A stretch of 64,000 bases of DNA from Cheiracanthium punctorium (Eukaryota > Arthropoda > Arachnida > Araneae > Cheiracanthiidae): the NCBI GenBank assembly GCA_038373885.1, contig JAWZYV010016058.1, positions 1,488,001-1,552,000 on the forward strand, in the 5' to 3' direction. The notes under the pieces are model-generated. The model searched no databases, was not told where the DNA came from, and was given only the letters and a program-made list of their open reading frames with translations. Position 1 is the stretch's first letter. Every line of letters begins with the position of its first letter. The position numbers and the translations under genes are program-made. Shown piece by piece: positions 10,868 to 22,024 of the stretch.

Positions 10868-13233
10868 CCTTCCTACCCTGTTGAAAAAAAGTTACGTTTT
10901 ACCTGGATGGGTCTAATCGACCCAGTTCGTATAGATTTACTCAAGTCTTTTACAATAGTTCCCTTTAGGCTCATTTTGGATGCTATTATTAGTTAATGAT
11001 TAAGTATGTATATTTTACCTCATTTATACCTCTTTTTTACTGTTTCTCCCCCCCCCCTCCTCCCCCAGTTCGACCGATTCCTTGATTGCATATGTGGCTT
11101 ATTAAAATATTTAAACGCACGAAATAATTACTTACTATTTTACTTATTTCTACATATTTTACTTACATGTGAAATATTAATGCACATTACATATTATTTT
11201 ACATATTAATACAATATATACAATAAGTATTTGCATGCTCTTGACAAAGATATGACTGACAAGATCCACATCTTGTCTGAGTTTTTCTATCTTTCTTAGG
11301 GCCGCATTCTTTGCACCTTCCTCGTTTAGGTGTTTTTAAATTATCTGCATGGCCTTCTTTTACAGCTAGTAACTTCTTTTTTATAGCTACCAACACATTC
11401 GTTTTTTCCCGGCAGTTTCTTTGAGAGTCTGTCAGCTGTTTTTAGAGTTCTTTCAGAAAAAGTCGTCTTTTGAAAAGTTTTCGTTCATTATACGATGGAT
11501 TTATGTGCATGAAAACAACAAAAGCATTAATTGCAGCTAGATCATTCATTTTATAAAACAAACTGGCCACCTCCTTGTTCCTCTCTTACATGCATAGGTG
11601 GAAGCTAGTTTATCTGTTGTGCCCATTCCACCTTTAGTTTCATTATAAAATAAGATTATATCTGGTTTCTTTTCATTTTTCTGTAACACTTTTGTGTCCT
11701 GATGCATAGTGAAAGGAAGAATCACTGACTTATTTCTTTTTGGATTTCTTATACTGTTCAAATCCAAACACTGAGGAGAATACAGCCCTATCAGATGATG
11801 CTTGAAATTCAGGACGAATAAACGGTTTATTTTTTCTGAGAGTCCCAACAAGTGTTAGTTTTCTCTTTAATAATTCTTCTGCAAGATATAATCGGTTTAA
11901 AAATTATCCACCGTTATGTTCCGAGCAGTTCCTCAACTGCCTTTACCAGGCACAAAACAACATTTCTTCCTTGGTTTATATCACACTCACCATGAAGAGG
12001 CTTTCCAGTATACGTTTCAGCGTTGTACACATATGCTGTTTTCACATCCGACATCAACCATAATTTAATTCCATACTTCTATCTTGTCTTTTTTGGTAAA
12101 TATTGCCTAAATGGGCACTTAATTGGAAATGGCACGAGCTATTCATCTATCGTCAAACATTCGTAAGGCACAAACATCTTCGGAAATTGTGCAACAAACA
12201 TCTCAAATAATGATCTTATTAGTGCTAATTTATCCAGGCGTTGCGACTTGTTCTGCTCTCTTTGTTGTCAATCCTATGGAACTGCCTAATTATTCCAAAG
12301 GGTTGTAAAGACATAGTTGCACGAAAAATAGCTCGGCCATCTTCTTCGCTGCACAACTCTTTGAGAGATTCTCCTGCTGATTTATAAACACCAGCAAGTT
12401 TCACGGCTGTTATTGACTACTCAGTTGTTCGCTGAATTCCATAACGCGTAGGATCAGGACTCAATTTCATAATGTTGTGTTGTCTATATAGCAAAAAAAT
12501 AATAAATAAATAATAATAATAAAATTTGTTAGGAATATCAGCATTTTTTGAATAAACAATACATTTTGTAAAAATAAAATGAAAAATAACTATAAATTGA
12601 AATTAGATTACTTACCGAACTTTGCATGAAGTAGGAGTGACTTTACACCATTCAGTTTTGTTTCTACTAACAAACGTAGATGGTGGCTGAATTCTTTCTT
12701 CAATATCTCACATATCTATCTCTTCATCAGAAATATCTTCATTCGATATGTGATCTGATTCATCTGTTTCAACACATTCATCTTCACCTATATCAGATAG
12801 ATCTGAAATCTCTTGTAAGAGTTTTCTGATCTCTTCTTCAGAACGTTTACGTTTGCGATTTGCCATGTTATTGAACTAAAAAGGAAATGGCTAAGCATAC
12901 CAGGCAGATAATAGATGATATTTATCCTTCAATATAATGCCGTCATCTATCGACCACACACTAAAATAAAGTCTATTCAAAATATGAATGGGTTTTCCAT
13001 GTATTTCTACGCAAAATGATAACATGGGTCGATTCGACCCAGACAGGTAAAATGTCACTTTTTTTTCAGGGTGATTAAAAAAAACTCTTACGACTCTGAA
13101 AAACTCACATATTAAACGAGCGCACATTTTTGAGGAATACATGAAGTTTGAAAGATCTAAATTAAAACCCGTGGAAGATATCGAAAGATCAATTTTAGAA
13201 ATGGGTCGAATCGACCCAGACAGGGTAGAAAGG
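10868..13233 (-). mobile_element. Complete but decayed piggyBac transposon
   Basis: The element is flanked on both sides by TTAA (10864-10867 and 13234-13237), the exact target of piggyBac elements. Its ends are inverted: CCTTCCTACCCTG on the left and CCTTTCTACCCTG on the right read backwards. A palindromic block like GGGTCGATTCGACCC occurs near both ends (about 10909-10923 and 13203-13217) and again at about 13024-13038. Here it forms part of a second, inner inverted repeat, with ACCCTGTTGAAAAAAAG at the left end matching the reverse complement of CTTTTTTTTCAGGGT at about 13058-13072. A degenerate transposase lies between the ends on the minus strand. The length of 2.37 kb is normal for the family. 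Confidence 0.93.
11199..12866 (-). pseudogene. piggyBac transposase pseudogene
   Basis: The enzyme would cut and paste the surrounding element at TTAA sites. The reading starts at 12866 with MANRKRKRSEEEIRK and an acidic N-terminus typical of the family. Frame is lost to a TGA after codon 52 (12708-12710), further stops, and frameshifts. Recognisable blocks in order are a FRATMSL block, TDE-like LTIDE followed by a stop, KYGIKLWLMSDVKTAYVYNA (first catalytic Asp region, SDV), RNITVDNF in a shifted frame (second Asp), then FYNETKGG and CKRGTRRWP. In the third catalytic motif, usually GGVD, the sequence reads GGMGTTDK, so the Asp is replaced by Gly. A C-terminal Cys-rich domain (CKECGPKK, CGSC, YCIYC) ends at 11199. 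A segment from 12615 to 12484 has GTAAG and TAG ends and keeps phase if removed, so it may be an intron. The gene is clearly dead. Confidence 0.93.
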
Positions 13234-13237
13234 TTAA

Positions 13238-13806
13238 AGTTCAGTTGTCGTACGCTCAGGGCATATCTAAATAAGTGATAAACAACTGTTGAAAAAAATG
13301 TTTCCTTCTTTACCTAAAATATTTTCCTTAGATTCATGATAAGTGCGTATTCCCTAATAACACCAATAATTCAAAGAAAAAGCACTTTCAGTTGTAATAT
13401 ATATATATGCATTCTTTCTCAGATGCCTCCGAGCTTTTCTTAGTTTACACATTGTCAAATCCACCAAAAAAGATTCCTTTAAGAATTTACTTTCTATAAA
13501 AAATTTAGTTTCGAAAGAAGTGCATATTAGAAGCCGTAGCAGAATATGTTTTGCTGAGACCAGGTTTCCAGCAAATATTTTTCTGGCAAAATATATTTTC
13601 TGAAAGAAAAACTCCCAAACAGCATATTTACAGGAACAAAAAATATGCATAAGATACTTCGTTTACAGGTACACCTTTTTAAAAAGTATTATCCGAGGCA
13701 ATAGATAGCAGTTAAACCAGAATCAATGAGTCAAGCTAATAAACACAAGATCGATCTTTATAATGAGGCAAGTTACAGCTTATACATTCTGTGATTTTAA
13801 ATTTTT
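13238..13806. other. AT-rich spacer, nothing seen
   Basis: DNA between the piggyBac element and the next MITE. A 98-codon minus-strand frame (13354-13650) shows no domain and is treated as chance. Confidence 0.5.
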
Positions 13807-13813
13807 CTCTAAG

Positions 13814-14019
13814 CAGTGATACCCAAAGTGGTCCAGGTGGACCCCCAGGGTTCTACGGGAGACTAGACAGGGGTCTATGTTGGCGTGAAAAAAAAATGGG
13901 ATTCATTCACATTTTTTTACGGGGGATGGGAATGGGTAGAAATGTAGCAGCAGGGGGTCAACCGAAACCAGTAAAATTTCGAAAGTGATCTACGAGGGAA
14001 AAAAGTTTGGGAACCTCTG
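13814..14019. mobile_element. hAT-type MITE (206 bp)
   Basis: The ends are CAGTGATACCCAAA and, inverted, CAGAGGTTCCCAAA, the common CAG-N-GGTTCCCAAA hAT terminus. The flanking duplication is CTCTAAG at 13807-13813 and CTCTAAAG at 14020-14027, an 8-bp target duplication that has lost one base on the left. The interior is G-rich and non-coding; an open frame across it is spurious. Confidence 0.88.
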
Positions 14020-14188
14020 CTCTAAAGTATTCATGCACATTCTAAATTAAAACGTTTTTAATTAAACATTGTTGTTAAAATATAATTTTTTAAAAATGAC
14101 AAAGTGTACTTGTATTTCATATATTATGTTTAAAAGAATATTACAGTAATTGATATCTGAGTTGTTGCGAACATGTAAATTAGATTTG

Positions 14189-14414
14189 TTTGCTTGGTTC
14201 GAGGCCCGCTTATAAATCCTCGTCAGACGGACAACACAAGGAGTGTGCCCTCCATGGGGTCTTAACCCGTATTTACGCTAATTTTCGGAGAAAGCCTCGG
14301 AAGACTCCGAACGGTTAAGTCGATGGACGGGCGATGGGACCCGAACCCGGGACCTTCACACTTCGCCCGTCTACCATTTCCAATGACATAACCACTGTGC
14401 CATGGTGATGCGAT
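14189..14414 (-). repeat. tRNA-derived SINE, copy 1
   Basis: On the minus strand a tRNA-like head carries a perfect RNA polymerase III A box, TGGCACAGTGG (14392-14402), and a B box, GGTTCGGGTCC (14337-14347). The body continues with CCGTTCGGAGTCTTCCGAGG and TAAATACGGGTTAAGA, shared with four other copies in the window. Flanks ATTAGATTTG (14179-14188) and ATTAGAGTTTG (14415-14425) look like a target duplication with one indel, as expected for LINE-driven insertion. Confidence 0.88.
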
Positions 14415-14425
14415 ATTAGAGTTTG

Positions 14426-16225
14426 AAACAATAAATAAATAAATAAATAATAAAATTTATAAACAATAGATAAATAAACAAAAAAGAATCTAAATATTTC
14501 TAATAGTCACTTTTATATATTTCATTTTATGAAATTTGATTTAAATTACCTTTAGAAATATTAAGAAAAGTATTTAGTATTGTTAAGTGAAATAATGCAT
14601 GTAATTGATTCAGTTTTTTTAATTATAGCTCGATTTTTCAATAAAAGTCAATCCACATTTATTCAGTTAGAATGAAAATTTAAAACAGTAAATCACAGAA
14701 ACTTCATGAGTGAAAAGAAAAATTAATAATATAGCAATCCATACATTTCTTTTATATTCCTGACAAAAAACAGTCATAAGGAATCCCATTTTAAATAACC
14801 ATATTGAACCTTTCTTTTTTTAAGACCATCATTTGATAATTAAGATCTATATTCTAGATAGAATCTTGCTTTTATAACGCTGACTACAGCATGGAGTCTA
14901 ATGAATTTTTAGAAAGGGGAAGTTTTCATTGAGCTTTGCTTCCATTATCTGGGAGATTAAACCGTCAAAATGCCATTCTTGAGTTTAATGGCAAGTGGAA
15001 GTTCTACTTCTAAGTTCTACTTCTTGAAGCGTCATTATCGCACACAAAATTAAAATTGCAAATGAGTTTTGGATAGAATAGCTCTGCTGAGTCAATCAGA
15101 TATATATTTCTTCTTCTCCTTTGTCTTTTTTATCTATTTTTTTTTCTTTATTCCGTTCTATTGTGAAGAATAAAAATGTAAAGCCGTTATGTTTGAAGTG
15201 TTCATCGATTGTGCTCTTGTTTTACCGAGCTCGAAAGAATATGCCAAGCTACATGTTTTTTAGTGAGTTATGGAGATAGAGAGATAAGATATGCCTCGTT
15301 AAGGACGTAAAAGAGTATGATGATAATAAACGTATGTCACACTTAGAGGATGAATGGCTTACGATTAAAAAAAAGTCCGTATTGAATATTAAATCAATGA
15401 ATGCTCTTTTTTTTTAAGCTATTATGCGTAAGTTTAAGAATTAAAATACTTCAATCACATCGTGACTTAGTTTTGAAAGTAATAAATATTTTATTTTCAC
15501 TTTTTCTTTAAATTATAACTTGAATAATACTTGAAAAATACTTGAAAATAAGCTGTTATGTATTACTAATAAATTAAATAGGAGTTCATGATAATTTTGT
15601 ATGGTCATAAGTGTTTCATTTAATGTCTAAATGCACTTCTGAAAGTTGTGTTTTATTTTTAAAAAATTATAAAATACTTTAGTAATTTTACAGTAAGAAA
15701 AGCTCAAAGGAACTTTTTCTAAACGTGAAATACTTTTTAAGTGTAAATGATTTTTTTTCGCTTAATTAACATTATCTAAGTTATTAATAACCAAGCTCAT
15801 TTATCCTGCCTACATTTCTATGCATACCGATTATGGTACGACGTGTGGATAAAAGTCACGCAGCTTTTAACGCAGAACGAACAAAATAGGGTTTTGAAAT
15901 TCTTTTTACGGTAGAAAAAGCATGAAACATACTTTTAAAAAACTAAAAATTATTTTAAAAGGCGAAGAGTATTTTTTTTTCGTGTTCACTCCTAAAGAAA
16001 GGAAACATCTTTTCGTTTGAATATTTTTGCTCCGTCGCTTTTGGCATGTATATATACCCAAACTGATGTATTTGACGCATATGCTTGTATGTTTGCGATC
16101 TTTTATATAAGGGTAAAATCAAACCTTCGAAAAAGGGAAAAAGTTCATGGTAGTAATATTACACTTAAATTCAAACAAAGTTATATATTTATCTGAATAT
16201 ATATAGAATTTTGGAACTTAAATTT
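14426..16225. other. AT-rich intergenic DNA, no gene seen
   Basis: Simple AAAT repeats at about 14431-14450, then AT-rich DNA with no open frame worth listing. Confidence 0.55.
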
Positions 16226-17076
16226 CTCTTAAGTATATATATATATATATGTATGTATGTAATGTATAAAAAGGTAATTTGAGTTTTACTAGTTTGGGTA
16301 TTGGTCAAGAGGGTACTTTCACTGTAAGTTATACTTTCCTGTCATACTTGCCACGCGCGCTCTGGAGCTATGTTTTATTTATTTTGTTAATTACCAGACA
16401 TCAGGCTGTCGATTCTGAGTTCTTTAGATGTACACGTGTCCTCACGCCCTTGTAGCCCGGATGCGGATCATGTTGTTAAATGTGTGTGATTCGATCAGAG
16501 ATAAGAGAGAGGAGGAGTTGTGTCTTCGCAGACCACGTGGGGTGGTAAGCGTAAATACTCCCGCACATCGAAAATCGGGGGACTTCTGCCACTGGAACTG
16601 CTTCATGAGTCCACGCTGATTCTTGTACCCGTCTCCCCTGTCCTCTTCTCATTCTAAATTGTAACTTAATTGTAATGTTCAATAAACCATATTACCTGCC
16701 TTAACTCTGAAGCTTACTTGAAATATCTGACGTCTCAAATAAGTCCCCCGATTTTGCTTACCACCCCACGTGGTCTGCGAAGACACAACTCCTCCTGTCT
16801 CTTATCTCTGATCGAATCACACACATTTAACAACATGACCCGCATCCGGGCTACAAGGGCGTGAGGACACGTGTACATCTAAAGAACTCAGAATCGACAG
16901 CCTGATGTCTGGTAAATAACAAAATAAATAAAACATAGCTCCAGAGCGCGCGTGGCAAGTATGACAGGAAAGTATAACTTACAGTGAAAGTACCAGCTTG
17001 ACCAATACCCAAACTAGTAAAACCCAAATTACCTTTTTATACATTACATATATATATATATATATATACTTAAGAG
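16226..17076. repeat. 850-bp near-perfect palindrome of LTR-like sequence
   Basis: The left arm (16226-16585) and right arm (16741-17076) are inverted copies with only scattered mismatches, a 20-base insertion in the left arm (about 16551-16570) and variable TA-repeat lengths. They flank a 155-bp loop. Arm landmarks are CTCTTAAGTATATA at the outer ends, TGTCATACTTGCC (left copy at 16340), GCGCGCTCTGGAGCTATG, and CCACGTGGGGTGGTAAGC near the loop. The loop holds TTCAATAAACC, a polyadenylation-like AATAAA at about 16680. The GC-rich arms plus polyA signal look like the end of an LTR retrotransposon, but no second LTR, primer site or polyprotein is present, so the LTR label is inference. Open frames in the arms are mirror images and not genes. 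Confidence 0.88.
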
Positions 17077-17369
17077 TTCAAATCCTTTTTTAAGAATACT
17101 AAGTTTATAAAAAATGGTGAAAAAATAAAATTAATTAAAAATTTTGTAAATAAAAATTTTAAACGTATATTTATGAATAGGAATGTCTAGTATAATATAA
17201 AGTTCCATCTTTCTTCAATTCAAAACAGCCTAGAACTCTACTTCTGACTTTTCTTCCTCCCGGGATAGTGGGATGTTCTTGAGACTGAAGAAGAGCGAAC
17301 CTTTTGTAATTTTCAAACGATCTTATTGATAAGTACACTTTTTATGTTTACTATTTACAAGATTGTTAA

Positions 17370-17606
17370 CACCATCATGGCCAAGTGGATAAGACACTCA
17401 AGACGGCAGAACAGTGAATCTCTCGGGTTCGGGCCACGTCGCGCGGATGTCGATCTGACAATATGGAGTTTTTTTCGGTTTTCTCTAGATGTAACGTGAA
17501 TACGAATTACAATCCCTTAGGAAGTCCCTCTGACCAAAGCATCACTCATCCTAAGCAGATCGCCTATGCGAAAGGTTGCCATAAGAACGGCAACAGACAA
17601 GCAAAA
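17370..17606 (+). repeat. tRNA-derived SINE, copy 2
   Basis: This is the only copy on the plus strand. The A box is TGGCCAAGTGG (17378-17388) and the B box is GGTTCGGGCC (17426-17435). The body then matches the other copies through TTTTCTCTAGATGTAACGTG, AATACG and AATCCCTTAGGAAGTCCC. No clear target duplication was found. Confidence 0.82.
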
Positions 17607-20600
17607 TTTCTTTAATTAATTTTACCTTTTATCAACATTTTTTTTCAGTGTTCTAGTTCCTAACAAAGCATGTTTAATTGGATTAATGGTACGTTGAAAA
17701 TATTTCACTTAATATTCATATAAAAATATTCCTCATTTAATAAATAGTTTCAATCTTCTGGTTTAAAAGTAGAGTACAAAGAAAATAATTACATGACATT
17801 TATGGAAAAATCTTTTTTGATATCGGTATCTTAGTAATGTTGAATCATCTGCTTTAACCTATTAGAATATATAAGAAACTAAAGCTAGAAAGAATAAAAA
17901 CATGTGTATCCTGAAGCTAAAAGCAAAGGTTTTTTACCATAAAAGGTAAATCGAGAAAAATTATATCTCGTTTTTGAAACTCGATGAAATCTTTTTGCAT
18001 TTAAAGTCAAAAGTTTCTGAGAAACTTATTTCGCATACAATTTTTGAATCGTTATTTCTATTTCCAGACAAAATATTCCCCTTTTTTTCTTCCCTGAGTA
18101 TTTCTAATATTTTTTTTTCCAAGCAGACTTTTTAAAGAGAAAAAATTAGCTGTTCAAATTTATCTGTGTATGTATACCGAACGATTTTTCAAAATGCTTT
18201 CTCTATTTTTCCCCCCTAAAATATCACAGTTTAAGGTATAAAAATGATAAGAAATATTTTCATTAAATTGAAACGAAGCATTTAAGATTAAGGATAATAA
18301 CATGAATCAACACTTTTAAAACGTTCACCACTTCTCCAAATTTCAATTATTTGCTTCATAAGCTTTTATTGATAATATTGCTATCTTAGAGATAACGTTT
18401 AGGACCCTAACAGAAGAATTACTTGAAAATCATATTTTATTACTTATGACATTTAAGGTTTAACGTCAACTTCATGCCCAATGAAACTTTCTTAAATGCA
18501 AAAATGCAGCATGTTATTACTATCGGAGGAGGGTTAGTCATTTTCAAAGTCATGATTTCAAGATGATTTTACTATTAAAAAGTAATTTTGTAAACCTTTA
18601 ATCTTTTTGTAGCTCGTTAATTACATTACAAAATAGATGGTTTTTTATTTATTTATTTATTTATTTTGCACAATATGAATGTTAGAACATGTAAATTGTT
18701 GTAAATTGACTGCAATATCTTGCTTCAAAAATTATTCGGATGAAGCACAATTTGTTTTTTTTTTTCACTGTTGCTACGTAATATCAGATATAAAATAGTA
18801 GTATAATAAAATCAAATATGATACTAAATTAGAATTCTACTTTCTCTTATAAAATCATTTAAACTTTCAGAGGAGGGCGGAGAAGTTCCAGTTTAAATCA
18901 CACGAAAGCATTATGCTAGTTTTAAGATATTTTAAGGAAATTGCCCTTATAGGACTTCGCACTACAAAGCTTCAAAGTGATGTACAACGTTACCTTCTCT
19001 GAAGAGACGGAAGAATTAACAATAAAGCCCATACCATGAGTCGAAGCCGCTCCCATGGACATGGAGTGTGTTACACTCTATGACCATGTATACCGAATGA
19101 CCATGTATACCACTGAACAGATTATCCCCGCCGTTATTTTTATTTACTGCTTTATTTATTTATTTTTGGTTATGGCAAAACTACACGAGGCTATCTGCCT
19201 AGAGAGGAGATGCTTGGGGAGGAAGCCGTTTTAAGGTTTCTCAACGAATATTCGTGCCCCATCTAGAATAAACCGCCCAAAACTCGATATCGTTAGATCG
19301 ACAGCTTCATGGTAGGCAAGACACTGAGGCGGCAGATTTTTTGCAATGCATCCATTATTTTGCAAGATTCGTGCTAACAAATCGCGTCGAGCTCTGTAAT
19401 ATAGCTTTTCTATAATATATAATTATCTATAATTTATTAAATATCCTACAATTATCTATAATATAGCACCAATCAGTAAATAAAACTCAATACAGTTTAA
19501 CTAATCTTAACTTTTCTAAGAGAAAATCATTTTTTAACACTTATGTGAGAAAAAGTGTTACTGTTTTTCTCTTGAATACATAGGCAATTGTTAGCAAAAA
19601 ATAAAAATATTAATCGTTCTTTTTTTCATGTAGTACATTTTGTTATTTACTTTTTATTTTATGATGGTGCTTTTACAATACTTTGGTATTACAACTTTAA
19701 AAAAATATTTCTAATTTGTTCATACAATAATCACTATGTCGCTCTAAAATGCAATTGCAAAACTACTTGTGCTTAGGAATAAAAAAACGTTTTTACACAC
19801 GTTTCTTTCCAGTATCTTGGGACATTTTTGCTCAAAGGGATATCGTTCTATTTCGAAAGTCATTTTAAATGGAATTGGATAGACTCGATTCATGAATACA
19901 CTTTCCGTGCAAATAGTGTTTTGTGAATGAATGTTTAGAATGTACTTAAGAATGAAATACTTTCTTTAATGTGAGAAAAGCTGTCAATACCTAAATATCG
20001 GTATTTAACAGCAAATGGATTCAATAAAAACGATTATTAAAAAGAAATACCTTAACCCTGACTCTGAAAGAAATATTTAATGTTCGTAGAAAATTCTACG
20101 ACGAATATTTTTTTATAAAAAATTTAAAATTATACAAATCTGTTCTCCAAGTAATTGAGACGATTTTGTCCAATGAAAATTTACTCGATAGCATTATTTT
20201 TGTTTTGTTTATAACGAGTTATTTTCTTAAGTATATCATAGAATTTTAGGACTTTTGATGCAAAATAAAAACAAAGTCTAATTAGCAGAGGCAGTTATTT
20301 TTACTGTGTCTTTTATATATTGTTAATGATTTTATTGTACAGTCTTGATTGAAATAGAATTATTAATTTTTCGCATTTAAATGAAGCGATTGATTCCTTT
20401 ATTTTCTAAAAAAAATTTAGAACTTCATATTTACTATAATGCCAAGTATTTGTAGCGACCTTTGAAAGTTGATCAGTACATTGAAAAACCATAAATGGCG
20501 TTGAAACGATACACGTATGATAGAAATTGGCAGCGTAAAAACTTTAAAAAAGACAGCATTATAACAAGCCACTGATAGCCCAAGAGAGGAGAGAGATATT

Positions 20601-21647
20601 TTTAAAATTTTAGTTTAACATTTCTAATGTCTATTCCTCCCAATTAATGTGAGTTATATCAGTGCACTTGCTCCCCGTGTAGACTTTGGTTCCTTACAAT
20701 GCTCTTCTTTGCAAATGTTTTATGGCACCAATTTTCTTCATACATGTATCGTTCCAAAGCCATTTATAGATTTTCGATGTGCTCATCAGCTATCGCAGAA
20801 AAAAATAAATGTTGCTATTTTAAAATTTCGATTTCTTTTTCAGTAACCGTAACCGTGAGAGCTCTGTTGTTTTAAATAATCTCGAGCGCATACCTCTGAA
20901 TAACTACATCTGAAATCGTATCGCGATTGGTTGAACAGAACGGTGTATAGAGATCCATATATGGAGAGATGTTCTTTCATGAACACCCTGTATTTTGTTC
21001 TATCTAATCTTTGAAAAATGTCTGTTGTTTTGTAGTAAGAAACTTTATGCGAGGGATTTAAAGAGTAAAATTATTGCAGTTATAAAGTTCGGTTAAATTG
21101 TTACTGTTGAAAATATGTCCAATAGTAAGACTCTGAACAGCCCTACATCCCATGGGCACAAGTCACTGTGTATGATATTCTATTAGAGGTTTTATACGTT
21201 ATCTCGCAAATGGGTTTTACTACTATTCCCAGTAATTCTCCCATTGAAAGTGAACCCCCCAAAAAAGGGATCTTTTATTTACTTATTTGTTAAAAATGAT
21301 CATGAATGTTCTTCTACATCAGAAAAATAACTCTTACTCAAAACTGAATGTAAAAAGACTGAAATGATCTGGGTACAATTGTACTTTTCAGTGTTACAAT
21401 ATAAAATTAGAATAAAAAAGATAAAAATTCATGCCTCATGAGGATGAATAGAATCAGCTGTATTTTATTTGTTCAAAAGGTTATACTCCGATAGCATAGA
21501 ATTAGTCAGAATGCTATCAGTATATCCATATAATCAGAGTTTTCATTTCCTCTAGGATAATGTATCCGATAGTTTCAGTCCCTTTGTCAATGAATTTGTT
21601 AATTTAAATTATGAAAATTGTGAATAGGCACAGTACCTAGGCAATCA
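17607..21647. other. AT-rich intergenic DNA, no gene seen
   Basis: About 4 kb with TTTA simple repeats (about 18645-18665) and a slightly GC-richer patch at 19170-19330 that I do not recognise. Frames at 19588-19776 and 20649-20846 have no domain. Confidence 0.5.
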
Positions 21648-21655
21648 ATGGATAC

Positions 21656-22016
21656 CAGGTGCGTAGCCAAGGGGGGAGTTAGGGGGGTCATAACCCCCCC
21701 CATGAGGAATTTTTTGCCATACAAAAAGTATAGTCTTAGTTACATTATCACACATACGTATACATATATATGAGTTGTAGTAGTCGTAACCCCCCCCATG
21801 AGGAATTTTTTGCCATACAAAAAGTATAGTCTTAGTTACATTATCACACATACGTATACATATATATGAGTTGTAGTAGTCGTAACCCCCCCCATGAGGA
21901 ATTTTTTGCCATACAAAAAGTATAGTCTTAGTTACATTATCACACATACGTATACATATATATGAGTTGTAGTAGTCGTAACCACCCCCTATGAAAAATT
22001 TCTGGCTACGCCCCTG
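21656..22016. mobile_element. hAT-type MITE with perfect 8-bp target duplication
   Basis: The element is flanked by ATGGATAC at 21648-21655 and again at 22017-22024. Its ends are CAGGTGCGTAGCCA and, inverted, CAGGGGCGTAGCCA, a common arthropod hAT terminus. Most of the body is three 96-bp tandem units. A 135-codon minus-strand frame crosses it, but that frame runs out through both termini and is a product of the repeat length. Confidence 0.95.
21691..21978 (+). repeat. Three tandem 96-bp units
   Basis: Units start at 21691, 21787 and 21883, and a partial fourth begins at 21979 and merges into the right terminus. The three full units appear identical base for base, including the C8 run, ATGAGGAATTTTTTGCC and GAGTTGTAGTAGTCG. 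Identity this high implies recent amplification. Because 96 is a multiple of three, it creates a repeated 32-residue open frame. Confidence 0.95.
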
Positions 22017-22024
22017 ATGGATAC

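Noticed and set aside
16428..16682. Opposed 63- and 68-codon frames
   Set aside because: They overlap the left arm and loop of the palindrome and show no protein similarity.
21691..21978. CRISPR-like regular repeats
   Set aside because: The units are contiguous 96-bp tandem copies without spacers, inside a eukaryotic MITE.
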